DNA of 64,000 bases. Origin: Fidelibacterota bacterium (GTDB taxonomy: Bacteria; Fidelibacterota; Marinisomatia; Marinisomatales; TCS55). Below the pieces are notes generated by a model that saw only the letters and a program-made list of their open reading frames with translations, had not been told where the DNA came from and made no database searches. Shown piece by piece: positions 37,923 through 47,225 of this stretch; the stretch's first letter is position 1; the number at the start of each line of letters is the position of its first letter. The translations under genes and the position numbers were made by a program. The stretch spans positions 1 through 64,000 of the forward strand of contig SCKN01000002.1 of assembly GCA_004124385.1 (NCBI GenBank), read 5' to 3'.

Positions 37923-38034
37923 AAAAAAGCCGGTGAAAATAGATTCTCTCAATTGAAGCTACAAGGATTTTAAATTAGGTCAGTTTGCGATTGCATGAAG
38001 GATATTTTCGCCGGTAATTTCACCAGCTTTTTTT
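37923..38034. repeat. Long-arm inverted repeat upstream of rdgB and the tRNA
   Basis: AAAAAAGCCGGTGAAAAT (37923-37940) and the near reverse complement AATTTCACCAGCTTTTTTT (38016-38034) flank about 75 bases. On the - strand the second arm ends in a U-run just before the rdgB start, like a leader terminator. It may also form the smaller hairpin GCCGGT/ACCAGC with a T-run on the + strand. Function uncertain. Confidence 0.35.
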
Positions 38035-38048
38035 ATAAGTAGATTTGT

Positions 38049-38121
<73 letters not shown>

Positions 38122-38130
38122 CTTTGACAA

Positions 38131-38158
38131 AAGGACTCTTTGTAAAAGAGTCCTTTTT
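38131..38158 (+). terminator. Intrinsic terminator after tRNA-Phe
   Basis: AAGGACTCTTT (38131-38141) pairs with AAAGAGTCCTT (38145-38155), loop GTA, and is followed by further T. It ends the tRNA transcript ahead of the purine cluster. Confidence 0.88.
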
Positions 38159-38263
38159 CATTTATTAATTTCAAATGAAGGTTATATTCATAATTAATTT
38201 TAAAAATAATGAACTAATACGGTTTGATGAATATTCCATAAATTCAATAAAAATATATTTACT

Positions 38264-39283
38264 ATGAATCACATATCTATACATAATTTCATTGAAGGCA
38301 TCCCCAAAGCGGAACTTCATTTACATATTGAAGGCACATTTGAACCGGACCTCATGTTCGAAATTGCCCGCCGAAATAATATTTCCATAAACTTTAAATC
38401 AGTAGATGAATTGAAAAAAGCATACAATTTCAATAATCTTCAGGAATTTTTGGATATTTATTATGCCGGAGCAAGTGTTCTTATCTATGAACAGGATTTT
38501 TATGATTTGACTTGGGCCTATCTCACCAAAGTTCACGAGCAAAATTTGGTTCATACCGAAATATTTTTTGATCCCCAAACCCATACGGACCGTGGCATTT
38601 CCTTCGATACGGTTATTCAAGGAATTCATAGCGCATTAGAAGATGCTAAAGAAAAACTGGGAATCAGTTCCCAATTAATCATGTGCTTTTTACGCCACTT
38701 GGATGAAGTTGCTGCGTTTGATATATTGGAGCAGGCTTTACCTTATAAAAAGTGGATTGCTGGGGTGGGATTAGATTCATCCGAGATGGGACATCCACCG
38801 TCAAAATTTGAGAATGTTTTTTCAAAAGCATTGGATGAAGGGTTTATCACCGTGGCTCATGCAGGCGAAGAAGGTCCTGCGGCATATGTGTGGGAAGCAA
38901 TTAATCTATTAAAAATATCCAGAATTGATCATGGGAATCGATCTTTGGAAGATGATCAATTAATTAAGCATATTGCGGAAAAACAAATACCGCTTACCGT
39001 GTGCCCTTTGTCTAATCTGGAATTAAAAGTAGTTGACGATTTAAAAGATCATCCCATGCTTCAATTAATGGAAGCCGGATTAATGGTCACCATAAATTCG
39101 GATGATCCGGCGTATTTTGGAGGGTATTTGAATGAAAACTATATCCAGATTGCGGCTGCTTTAAATCTCTCAAAAAAACAAATTACCGATTTAGCTAAAA
39201 ATAGTTTTAAAGCCAGTTTTCTCTCCGATGTTGAAAAAGAAAAATTGATAAACCAAGTTGAAGACTATTATCAAAATAATTAA
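38264..39283 (+). CDS. Adenine deaminase (adenosine-deaminase-like, type 2)
   Basis: Predicted to deaminate adenine to hypoxanthine. The 339-aa protein belongs to the adenosine deaminase superfamily: zinc ligands His19 and His21 in ELHLHIEGT, His and Glu of VAHAGEEG, and Asp of INSDDPAYF. The segments YYAGASVLIYEQDFYDLTWA, EIFFDPQTH, GLDSSEMGHPPSKF and CPLSNLELKV are the pattern of the adenine-specific Aah1/Ade branch, not of true adenosine deaminases. It starts the purine-degradation cluster, is followed immediately by guanine deaminase, and supplies hypoxanthine to the Xdh enzyme encoded downstream. Confidence 0.85.
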   Translation: MNHISIHNFIEGIPKAELHLHIEGTFEPDLMFEIARRNNISINFKSVDELKKAYNFNNLQEFLDIYYAGASVLIYEQDFYDLTWAYLTKVHEQNLVHTEIFFDPQTHTDRGISFDTVIQGIHSALEDAKEKLGISSQLIMCFLRHLDEVAAFDILEQALPYKKWIAGVGLDSSEMGHPPSKFENVFSKALDEGFITVAHAGEEGPAAYVWEAINLLKISRIDHGNRSLEDDQLIKHIAEKQIPLTVCPLSNLELKVVDDLKDHPMLQLMEAGLMVTINSDDPAYFGGYLNENYIQIAAALNLSKKQITDLAKNSFKASFLSDVEKEKLINQVEDYYQNN

Positions 39284-39763
39284 ATGAATATAGATCAACA
39301 AAAAGTATTCATGCGCGAAGCCATTCGATTATCCATGGAAAATGTTCAATCTGGCAACGGGGGACCATTTGGTGCCGTTATTGTAAAAAATGGAAAAATC
39401 ATTGCAATCGGCGTGAATAAAGTGACAAAATCTAATGATCCGACTGCCCACGCCGAAATAAACGCCATCCGGAATGCTTGCAAAACACTGGACTCCTTTC
39501 AGTTAGATGAATGTGAAATATATTGCAGTTGCGAACCCTGTCCTATGTGTTTAGGTGCCATCTACTGGGCACGGCCAAAAGCAATTTATTTTGCCAATAC
39601 TAAAAAAGATGCAGCAGAAATAAATTTTGATGACAATTTCATTTATCATGAAATGAAACTACCCTTTCCTGAACGAAAACTGCCTACCATCCAGTTATTA
39701 CGGGATGAAGCACAATCTGCTTTTATACAATGGCAGGAAAGTGATGACAAAATAGATTATTAA
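39284..39763 (+). CDS. guaD: Guanine deaminase (cytidine-deaminase fold)
   Basis: Hydrolytic deamination of guanine to xanthine. The 159-aa protein has the zinc site His56-Ala-Glu58 (HAEINAI) and Cys86/Cys89 (PCPMC), and the Bacillus GuaD-type stretch IYWARPKAIYFANTKKDAAE that sets it apart from tRNA adenosine deaminases and riboflavin deaminases. It begins with the base following the adenine deaminase stop codon and overlaps xdhA by one base. With its neighbour it funnels both purine bases towards xanthine dehydrogenase. Confidence 0.92.
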   Translation: MNIDQQKVFMREAIRLSMENVQSGNGGPFGAVIVKNGKIIAIGVNKVTKSNDPTAHAEINAIRNACKTLDSFQLDECEIYCSCEPCPMCLGAIYWARPKAIYFANTKKDAAEINFDDNFIYHEMKLPFPERKLPTIQLLRDEAQSAFIQWQESDDKIDY

Positions 39764-41160
39764 TGATTGAATTTATTCTCAATAATAAACCCGTAAAAAC
39801 AGATCAACCCAGCGGTTCACTGCTTCTTGATTTTGTGCGGTATGAGCAATCACTTATAGGGACCAAAATTGGATGTAGAGAAGGTGATTGCGGCGCGTGT
39901 ACTGTTCTTATTGGTGAATTGATTGATGGCAAACTAAATTATCGACAAGTTACATCCTGCCTAACACCGCTCGGAAATGTGCAAGGAAAACACGTGGTTA
40001 CCATTGAAGGGCTTAATATGGAATCATTAAGTCCCGTCCAGCAATTCATGGTGGATGAAAGTGGATCTCAATGCGGGTTTTGCACAACGGGATTTGTTGT
40101 ATCGCTCACCCAATTTTGTTTGGCCAATTCAACGCCAAGTTATAAAGATGCCATTGCTTCAATCGACGGGAATATTTGCAGGTGCACGGGATACAAACCA
40201 ATTGAAAGGGCCGCAAAGCATATTACTGAATCCCTGACTGACAAAGATCAAAATGAAACCCTGGATTGGTTAATCGCACAAAAATTCATTCCATCATATT
40301 TCAACCAAATTCCTGAAATGCTAAATGCATTACCTAAAGGGAATCATGATTCCCAAAACGGAACGCTTATGGGCGGCGGCACCGACCTTTATGTACAAAA
40401 ACTTGACCAATTAATCGATCAAGATGTGGATCTTATTTTAAATACGCATGGTATCAATAATATTGAAATCGAAAATGACAGTTGTACCCTTGGCGCTGGA
40501 TCAACCGCTACAGATTTACTTGAATCGGACATTTTTAGTTCTGCCTTTCCCCGACTCAAGAAGCATATAAAATTGGTGGCATCTTCGCCTATACGGAATA
40601 TGGCAACAATCGGCGGTAACTTTGCAAATGCATCACCCATTGGAGATTTTACTGCTTTTTTTCTGGCACTGAACGCCAAAATAAAATTGACAAATAAGGA
40701 TCAAAACAGAACCATTTATTTAAAAGATTTTTACAAAGGGTACAAAGATCTGGATAAGTCGACCGATGAAATTGTTTCCACCATTTCATTTAAACTTCCA
40801 ACACAAGACAGCCATTTTAATTTTGAAAAAGTAAGCAAACGAATTCATCTTGATATTGCCAGTGTAAATACGGCAATTCAAATATCCATTTCCGAAAATG
40901 AGATTACACAGACACATTTATCAGCCGGTGGAGTGGGTCCTATTCCTTTGTATTTGCGTGAAACGTGTGACTTCCTTTTGGGCAAAACACTTTCACCGGA
41001 AACTGTTCAATCAGCCAATGAAATACTACAATCAGAAATCAATCCTATAAGTGATGTGCGAGGATCTGCAAACTATAAACGATTATTACTTCGCCAACTT
41101 TTTTACGCCCATTTTATTACACTTTTCCCAGACCAATTCACCTTGGATTCACTCAAATGA
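39763..41160 (+). CDS. xdhA: Xanthine dehydrogenase, Fe-S and FAD subunit
   Basis: Electron-transfer subunit of the Mo-dependent xanthine dehydrogenase. Residues 1-75 bind the plant-type [2Fe-2S] cluster (Cys38, Cys43, Cys46, Cys66). Residues about 80-160 bind the second cluster (Cys104, Cys107, Cys139, Cys141). Residues about 178-345 are the FAD-binding domain with ASSPIRNMATIGGNFANASP, and about 355-460 the CO dehydrogenase flavoprotein C-terminal domain. The Fe-S and FAD parts are fused (465 aa), like E. coli-independent XdhA of Rhodobacter. ATGA overlap with xdhB supports one transcript and coupled translation. Confidence 0.95.
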   Translation: MIEFILNNKPVKTDQPSGSLLLDFVRYEQSLIGTKIGCREGDCGACTVLIGELIDGKLNYRQVTSCLTPLGNVQGKHVVTIEGLNMESLSPVQQFMVDESGSQCGFCTTGFVVSLTQFCLANSTPSYKDAIASIDGNICRCTGYKPIERAAKHITESLTDKDQNETLDWLIAQKFIPSYFNQIPEMLNALPKGNHDSQNGTLMGGGTDLYVQKLDQLIDQDVDLILNTHGINNIEIENDSCTLGAGSTATDLLESDIFSSAFPRLKKHIKLVASSPIRNMATIGGNFANASPIGDFTAFFLALNAKIKLTNKDQNRTIYLKDFYKGYKDLDKSTDEIVSTISFKLPTQDSHFNFEKVSKRIHLDIASVNTAIQISISENEITQTHLSAGGVGPIPLYLRETCDFLLGKTLSPETVQSANEILQSEINPISDVRGSANYKRLLLRQLFYAHFITLFPDQFTLDSLK

Positions 41161-43421
41161 AAAATATTGATTCCAAAGGACATGTAACGGGGAAATCCAT
41201 TTATCTGGATGATATTCCCCTAATTCAGGGAACGCAATTTGGCGTTGTGTTTGATTCACCTATCGCCCACGGCACCATTACATCTGTTGATTATTCCAAA
41301 GCACTTGCGATTCCCGGCGTTATTAAAATAATTACCCATGAAGATATTCCTGGCGAAAACCAGATTGGCGGTATTATCCCCGATGAACAATTATTCTCAT
41401 CTACCGAAGTCCATTTTGTGGGACAACCAATCGCACTCATTATTGCAGAATCGGATCAAATTGCCTTTGAAGCACGGAAATGCATTGAAATTAAAATTTC
41501 AAAAAAGAACATAATTGTTGATCCAAGAGAAGCCCAACAAAAGGATCTATTAATTATTCCACCCCGAACATTTGAATTGGGTGACACGGAAAATTCGTGG
41601 GAAAATTGTGCTCATATTTTTGAAGGACAAGCAGATTCAAATGGACAAGAACATTTATATATCGAAACCCAGGGCGCCTATGCGATTCCAATGGAAAATG
41701 GACATATTCGAATTTCATCTTCAACCCAAGGACCTACAGCTGTTCAGCGAATAACGGCAAGAGTATTGGGTGTAGGTATGCATAAAATTGAAGTGGATGT
41801 TGTTCGAATCGGGGGTGGTTTTGGCGGCAAAGAAGATCAAGCAACGCCATGGGCCGTTATGGCAGCATTGGGTGTATCCATACTGAATTTACCAGTGAAG
41901 GTGGTTTTAAGCCGGTTGGACGATATGCGAATGACGGGCAAAAGACATCCATACAGTTCCGATTATAAAATTGGATTTTCTAAAGATTTAAAAGTCATGG
42001 CTTATGAGACGACTTTCTATCAAAATGCTGGCGCGGCGGCTGACTTGTCCCCTGCCGTCATGGCAAGAACTCTATTCCACGGCACCAATTCTTACTTTAT
42101 TCCCAACGTGAAAATGACTGCCTATTCCTGCAAAACCAACTTGCCGCCAAATACAGCCTTCCGTGGATTTGGTGGACCACAGGGCATGTTTGTTATTGAA
42201 TCTGCTTTATCTCATGCAGCAAAGGAGTTGGGCATTTCTAAACATAAATTACAAAAAAATAATCTCCTTATAAATGGAGATGAATTCCCCTATGGCCAAA
42301 TTGCAGATGGAGTGGAACTGAATTCTATTTGGCAGGAGATGGAATCAAAATTTGATATTGGATCCATTGAAAAGGAAATGGATGAATTCAATTCAAGTCA
42401 CACAGATGTAAAAAAGGGGTTCTCCTTGATGCCTGTGACATTTGGAATATCCTTTACAAAAACACCCATGAATCAAGCACGGGCGCTGGTCCATATTTAT
42501 ACAGATGGTAGTGTGGGTGTGAGTACCGGCGCCGTGGAAATGGGACAGGGCGTCAATACGAAAATGCTCCAGATTGCAGCACACGTTTTTTTGATTGATC
42601 CAAAACGAGTTAAACTGGAATCAACCAACACAACGCGGGTTGCGAACACATCTCCTTCTGCTGCCAGTTCCACTGCCGATCTGAATGGAAAGGCGTTACA
42701 AAAAGCATGCAATACATTATTAGAACGACTCAAAACCTGTGCCGCTGACCATTTGGGTGTTTCATCCAAGGATATAACCCTGAAAAATGGCATGGTTTAT
42801 ACGAATGAAAACCCGACAGATTTAACGTGGGAGCAACTTGTGATGATGGCTTTTTTAAAACGCATTTGCCTAACAGAAAATGGACATTATGCCACGCCAA
42901 AAATTAACTTCGATATGAAGAAAGAGAAAGGACACCCTTTCGCTTATCATGTTTATGGCTTGGCCTTAACCCAAGTGACCCTTGATTGTATTCGCGGGAC
43001 CTATGATTTTGATGCAGTAAAAATTGTTCATGATTTTGGTAAAACAATGAATCCAAGTGTGGATTTTGGTCAGGTTGAAGGCGGACTGATTCAAGGCATG
43101 GGTTGGATGACCATGGAAGACCTTCGTTATAATAATGATGGACAATTAATGTCCAACACGCTTTCCACCTATAAAATTCCGGATATTTATTCTGTGCCAA
43201 AAACGGTAACCATTGAACCGCTTGAAACCAATGGAAATGACATGGCAATCCTAAAATCGAAAGCTGTGGGCGAACCGCCACTCATGTATGGAATCGGTGC
43301 ATATTTTGCCATCGATCAGGCCATCAAATCGTTCAATCCAAATTTTAATTCAACTTTTGATGCACCCTTTACCCATGAAAAAGTACTTATGGCTTTATAT
43401 GGCTCTTTAGTTTCTGAATGA
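41157..43421 (+). CDS. xdhB: Xanthine dehydrogenase, molybdopterin-binding subunit
   Basis: Catalytic subunit oxidising hypoxanthine to xanthine and xanthine to urate. The 754-aa protein begins KGHVTGKSIYLDDIP (aldehyde oxidase/xanthine dehydrogenase hammerhead domain to about residue 110). The Mo-cofactor region has IGGGFGGKEDQA near 220, NTAFRGFGGPQGMFVIE near 325 and GAVEMGQGVNTKMLQIA near 460. The catalytic base is the Glu of KAVGEPPLMYG, about residue 706. Sequence length and motif order match XdhB of the two-subunit bacterial enzymes. It overlaps both neighbours by four bases. Confidence 0.95.
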   Translation: MKNIDSKGHVTGKSIYLDDIPLIQGTQFGVVFDSPIAHGTITSVDYSKALAIPGVIKIITHEDIPGENQIGGIIPDEQLFSSTEVHFVGQPIALIIAESDQIAFEARKCIEIKISKKNIIVDPREAQQKDLLIIPPRTFELGDTENSWENCAHIFEGQADSNGQEHLYIETQGAYAIPMENGHIRISSSTQGPTAVQRITARVLGVGMHKIEVDVVRIGGGFGGKEDQATPWAVMAALGVSILNLPVKVVLSRLDDMRMTGKRHPYSSDYKIGFSKDLKVMAYETTFYQNAGAAADLSPAVMARTLFHGTNSYFIPNVKMTAYSCKTNLPPNTAFRGFGGPQGMFVIESALSHAAKELGISKHKLQKNNLLINGDEFPYGQIADGVELNSIWQEMESKFDIGSIEKEMDEFNSSHTDVKKGFSLMPVTFGISFTKTPMNQARALVHIYTDGSVGVSTGAVEMGQGVNTKMLQIAAHVFLIDPKRVKLESTNTTRVANTSPSAASSTADLNGKALQKACNTLLERLKTCAADHLGVSSKDITLKNGMVYTNENPTDLTWEQLVMMAFLKRICLTENGHYATPKINFDMKKEKGHPFAYHVYGLALTQVTLDCIRGTYDFDAVKIVHDFGKTMNPSVDFGQVEGGLIQGMGWMTMEDLRYNNDGQLMSNTLSTYKIPDIYSVPKTVTIEPLETNGNDMAILKSKAVGEPPLMYGIGAYFAIDQAIKSFNPNFNSTFDAPFTHEKVLMALYGSLVSE

Positions 43422-44404
43422 CTGCCAATCCTAAAATCTCCTACTGGAAAAAAGTTTTATCCTTATTAAACGAAGAACAAAATGTGTTTTTAGCCATGGT
43501 TGTACATCATACCATCCACTCTCCCGGCACAACGGGCGTCAAATTGTTGGTAGCGGAAAATAAAAAAATGATGGGAACAATCGGCGGCGGCATTATGGAA
43601 CATACTTTGGTAAATCGGGCACAGGAAATTTTATCCAATGGACATTTCATCCCGAAAATTCACACACTCAACCATCAAAAATCCGGAACGGATGAACAAT
43701 CGGGAATGATTTGCGCCGGAAAACAAACCAATCTGTATTATGTATGTGAACCAAAAAAAGATGGTAAAACTGTAGGAAAAATAATCCAAATTTTGAATGA
43801 AGGTCAGTCCTCCATACTATCAATTTCTCCAGAAGGTATGACGGTACATAAACAAAAATTAAATGATTACGAATTTCAATATAAGTTGATACAAGACGAA
43901 CATAATTGGCACTATCAGGAACAGCTGAAGAACTTTAATCGAATTGCAATTTGGGGTGGCGGTCATTGTTCATTGGCATTATCCCGGATCATGAATAATC
44001 TTGGGTATGATGTGGTTGTATTTGAAACACGGGAAAATATTTCTACTTTAGATCAAAACACATTTGCGGATTCGGTTCAAATATTAGATGATTTTAAAAA
44101 AGCGGCATCTCAAATAAATTTACCTGAAAAAACCCAAGTTGTAATCATGACAACCGATGTGAAGTCTGATGTTCGTAGCTTATTGGGCATTTTGGATAAA
44201 CCATTCCCTTTTATTGGTATAATGGGGAGTCAGGCAAAAATTTCTGAAATTAAAAGACGGTTGAAAAGTGAAGGTATTCCCGAGCAACAAATTTCTCGAT
44301 TGACCGCTCCCGTTGGGTTACCAATGGTGAGTAATACGCCGGAAGAAATTGCTATCAGTGTAGCAGCTCAATTATTACAATTAAGATTTGAGATGACCAG
44401 CTAA
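43418..44404 (+). CDS. xdhC: Xanthine dehydrogenase accessory protein XdhC
   Basis: Chaperone that binds and sulfurates molybdenum cofactor and inserts it into XdhB. The 328-aa protein has the N-terminal XdhC/CoxI domain (AMVVHHTIHSPGTTGVKLLV, then GTIGGGIMEH) with a Cys in SGMICAGKQ, and a C-terminal Rossmann-like domain starting IAIWGGGHCSLALSRIM near residue 172 and ending with PVGLPMVSNTPEEIAISVAA. It directly follows xdhB, and precedes allantoinase by one base. Confidence 0.93.
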   Translation: MTANPKISYWKKVLSLLNEEQNVFLAMVVHHTIHSPGTTGVKLLVAENKKMMGTIGGGIMEHTLVNRAQEILSNGHFIPKIHTLNHQKSGTDEQSGMICAGKQTNLYYVCEPKKDGKTVGKIIQILNEGQSSILSISPEGMTVHKQKLNDYEFQYKLIQDEHNWHYQEQLKNFNRIAIWGGGHCSLALSRIMNNLGYDVVVFETRENISTLDQNTFADSVQILDDFKKAASQINLPEKTQVVIMTTDVKSDVRSLLGILDKPFPFIGIMGSQAKISEIKRRLKSEGIPEQQISRLTAPVGLPMVSNTPEEIAISVAAQLLQLRFEMTS

Positions 44405-44405
44405 A

Positions 44406-45755
44406 ATGGCATCAACTCCAAATTTAGCAATCACCAGTCAACGTGTGATCACTCCACAAGGAGAAAGAGCGGCGGCAATTTTAATCCGTGGTGAAAAGAT
44501 TTTAGATATTATTTCTATTTCAGAAATTCCTACTGATTGTCCCGTTGAAGATATGGGAAATAATGTAGTCATGCCTGGACTTGTGGATACACATGTCCAT
44601 ATAAATGAACCGGGAAGAACCGATTGGGAAGGGTTTGAAACTGCCACAAAAGCAGCTGCGGCCGGTGGTATCACTACCCTTGTGGATATGCCTTTAAATT
44701 GCATTCCTGTCACTACAACCGTAGATGCGCTCAACCAAAAAATTGTAGCCACGCAAAATCAACTTTGGATCGACTGCGGATTTTATGGCGGTTTAATTCC
44801 CGATAATATTCAAGATATCGAACCGTTGGCCGATGCGGGTGTGTTAGGATTTAAAGCTTTTTTGAGTCCTTCCGGTATTGATGAATTTCCAAATATTTTA
44901 GAAAGTCACCTTCGAGAAGCGTTACCCGTTTTATCTAAAAAAGGAATCCCGATTTTGGTTCATGCAGAATTGGAGAATGGAACAGCCCAGTCCGAAGAGA
45001 ATAAAACCTATAAAAGTTTTCAAGATTCCAGACCAAAATCTTGGGAAAATAATGCGATAAAATTACTCATACAGTTATGTAAAGAATATAATGCGCGAAT
45101 TCATATTGTGCATCTATCATCCGCTGATATTTTAGCTGATATTGCTCAAACGCGGAATGATGGCTATCCCATTTCTGTTGAAACATGCCCCCATTACCTT
45201 CATTTTGCATCCGAAAATATTTCTGATGGTGATACACGATTTAAATGTGCGCCACCGATTTGGGAAGGTGAAAATAGAGAAAATCTCTGGCGTGGATTAG
45301 AAAAAGGAATGATTAATTTTATTACATCGGATCATTCGCCCTGTACGCCGGAATTAAAAAACATGAAAGCGGGCAATTTTGAAAAAGCATGGGGCGGGAT
45401 TTCATCCATTCAATTTACACTTCCCGTTATATGGACCGAGTGTAAAGCGCGCGGATTCTCCATAGATCAGCTCATTAATTGGATGAGTACGGCCCCCGCA
45501 ATATTCATTGGCAAAGATCAACAGAAAGGTCAGATTTCACCCGGGTATGATGCTGATTTAGTATGTTGGAATCCGGACGAAAAATACATTATCCAAAAAG
45601 AAGCTATTCATCACAAAAATAAATTAACGCCCTACGAAGGTGAATCTCTTTATGGTGTTGTGAATACAACTTTTCTTCGGGGACAAAAGGTATATGAAAA
45701 TGGAGAATTTTTAGGAAACCCAACAGGGAAGATAATTTTAAAAAATAATGGATAA
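44406..45755 (+). CDS. allB: Allantoinase
   Basis: Zinc amidohydrolase opening the hydantoin ring of allantoin to allantoate. The 449-aa protein has the metal-binding His-x-His in DTHVHINEPGRTDWEGFETA (near residue 62), the carboxylated-lysine segment LGFKAFLSPSG near 156, the metal His of LVHAELENG and IVHLSS, and the catalytic Asp in TSDHSPC near 318. NEPGRTDWEGF is specific to allantoinase as against dihydroorotase or hydantoinase. It overlaps the allantoicase gene by eight bases. Confidence 0.93.
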   Translation: MASTPNLAITSQRVITPQGERAAAILIRGEKILDIISISEIPTDCPVEDMGNNVVMPGLVDTHVHINEPGRTDWEGFETATKAAAAGGITTLVDMPLNCIPVTTTVDALNQKIVATQNQLWIDCGFYGGLIPDNIQDIEPLADAGVLGFKAFLSPSGIDEFPNILESHLREALPVLSKKGIPILVHAELENGTAQSEENKTYKSFQDSRPKSWENNAIKLLIQLCKEYNARIHIVHLSSADILADIAQTRNDGYPISVETCPHYLHFASENISDGDTRFKCAPPIWEGENRENLWRGLEKGMINFITSDHSPCTPELKNMKAGNFEKAWGGISSIQFTLPVIWTECKARGFSIDQLINWMSTAPAIFIGKDQQKGQISPGYDADLVCWNPDEKYIIQKEAIHHKNKLTPYEGESLYGVVNTTFLRGQKVYENGEFLGNPTGKIILKNNG

Positions 45756-46725
45756 TACATTGATTGATCTCGCTTTAGAATCAAATGGTGGTCGTACCTT
45801 ATTGACCAGTGATGACTTTTTCGCACCCAAAGAAAACTTATTAAAACCAGGTCGTGGCGAATTTATTGAAGATAAATATACGGACCATGGCAAATGGATG
45901 GATGGATGGGAATCTCGCCGTAAACGAACGGAAGGCAACGATTGGTGCATTCTGCGGTTGGGAAAACCTGGCATCATTTCTGAAGTAGATATTGATACCC
46001 ATCATTTTGTGGGGAATTTTCCATCTCATGCATCTATAGAAGCATGTACCATGCCTGAATATTCCGGATTAGATGAATTAATTGAAACGGGCGAATGGAT
46101 TGAAATTTTACCCAAAGTTGAATTAAAGGGCAATTCCCAAAATAAATTTGGTATTTCGAGCGACCAAACCTTTACCCACCTTCGACTCCATATTTATCCC
46201 GATGGCGGCGTGGCAAGATTCCGAGTTTATGGGAACCCTAATCATTCCGACAAAAACGAAAATAAATTAATCGATTTTGCACTGGCTGATAATGGCGGAG
46301 AAATGATTTCCTGTAGTGATATGCATTTTAGCCATATGGAAAATTTAATAAAACCCTCCACAGGTATCGATATGAGTGATGGATGGGAAACTAAACGACG
46401 ACGCGGGCCGGGGTATGATTGGTCAATTTTAAAATTGGGCTCTCCATGTAACATCGAACTCGTTATTGTTGATACTCTCCATTTTAAAGGAAATTTCCCC
46501 GATTCATGTTCGGTAGAAGGATGTAATGAGTCCGATAAAACCAATGATTTATTTATCGATGAAAACATGGAATGGATGGAACTATTGCCCAATTCAAAAC
46601 TGGCTGGAAATCAGGAAAATGTTTTTATCCTAAACCAGCATTCGCCAATCACCCATATTCGGTTTAATATTTTTCCAGATGGCGGCGTAAGCCGATTAAG
46701 GATTTTAGGCCGTAAAGCATCATGA
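45748..46725 (+). CDS. alc: Allantoicase
   Basis: Hydrolyses allantoate to ureidoglycolate and urea. The 325-aa protein is the usual internal duplication of two galactose-binding-like units: first NGGRTLLTSDDFFAPKENLL with GWESRRKR and DTHHFVGNFPSHASIEAC, second NGGEMISCSDMHFSHMENLI with GWETKRRR and DTLHFKGNFPDSCSVEGC. Both conclude HLR/HIRFNIFPDGGVSRLRI-like. It lies between allantoinase and the OHCU decarboxylase with overlaps on both sides. Use of allantoicase, not allantoate amidohydrolase, means urea rather than ammonia is released here. Confidence 0.95.
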   Translation: MDNTLIDLALESNGGRTLLTSDDFFAPKENLLKPGRGEFIEDKYTDHGKWMDGWESRRKRTEGNDWCILRLGKPGIISEVDIDTHHFVGNFPSHASIEACTMPEYSGLDELIETGEWIEILPKVELKGNSQNKFGISSDQTFTHLRLHIYPDGGVARFRVYGNPNHSDKNENKLIDFALADNGGEMISCSDMHFSHMENLIKPSTGIDMSDGWETKRRRGPGYDWSILKLGSPCNIELVIVDTLHFKGNFPDSCSVEGCNESDKTNDLFIDENMEWMELLPNSKLAGNQENVFILNQHSPITHIRFNIFPDGGVSRLRILGRKAS

Positions 46726-47225
46726 CAATTGAATCATTAAATTCACTAACAATTTCTGAAGCAAATGAACAGTTTGAATTATGCTGTGGCGCCGAAATTT
46801 GGATTCAAAAAATGAATCAGAATCGTCCATTTCAGGATGAAGATGAAATCTATGAGAAAGCGGAATCAATTTGGTTTTCACTTTCATCGGAAGATTGGTT
46901 AGAAGCGTTCACCCATCATCCAAAAATTGGCAATATTGATTCCTTACGGAAAAAATTTCAAAATACAAAATCAATTTCCGAGAATGAACAGTCTGGTGTA
47001 GATAATGCAACAGAAAGCACCTTAAATAATTTAGCTGAATCAAATCAATTGTACGAAGAACAATTTGGTTTTATTTTTATTGTCTGTGCCACAGGAAAAT
47101 CTGCCGATGAAATGTTGGCACTCATAAAAATAAGGTTCAACAATAATGCAGAAACAGAAATGCTAAATGCGGCCAAAGAACAAAATAAAATCACACAACT
47201 ACGATTAAAGAAACTATTATTATGA
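46722..47225 (+). CDS. uraD: 2-oxo-4-hydroxy-4-carboxy-5-ureidoimidazoline (OHCU) decarboxylase
   Basis: Converts OHCU stereospecifically to (S)-allantoin. The 167-aa helical protein has the catalytic His66 in THHPKIG, the family start SLTISEANEQFELCCGAEIW, and QLYEEQFGFIFIVCATGKSADEML later, where the Gly-Phe-Ile-Phe-Ile-x-Cys segment forms the substrate pocket. ATGA overlaps on both sides. With HiuH and PuuD encoded downstream it completes urate to allantoin, keeping the stereochemistry needed by allantoinase. Confidence 0.92.
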   Translation: MTIESLNSLTISEANEQFELCCGAEIWIQKMNQNRPFQDEDEIYEKAESIWFSLSSEDWLEAFTHHPKIGNIDSLRKKFQNTKSISENEQSGVDNATESTLNNLAESNQLYEEQFGFIFIVCATGKSADEMLALIKIRFNNNAETEMLNAAKEQNKITQLRLKKLLL

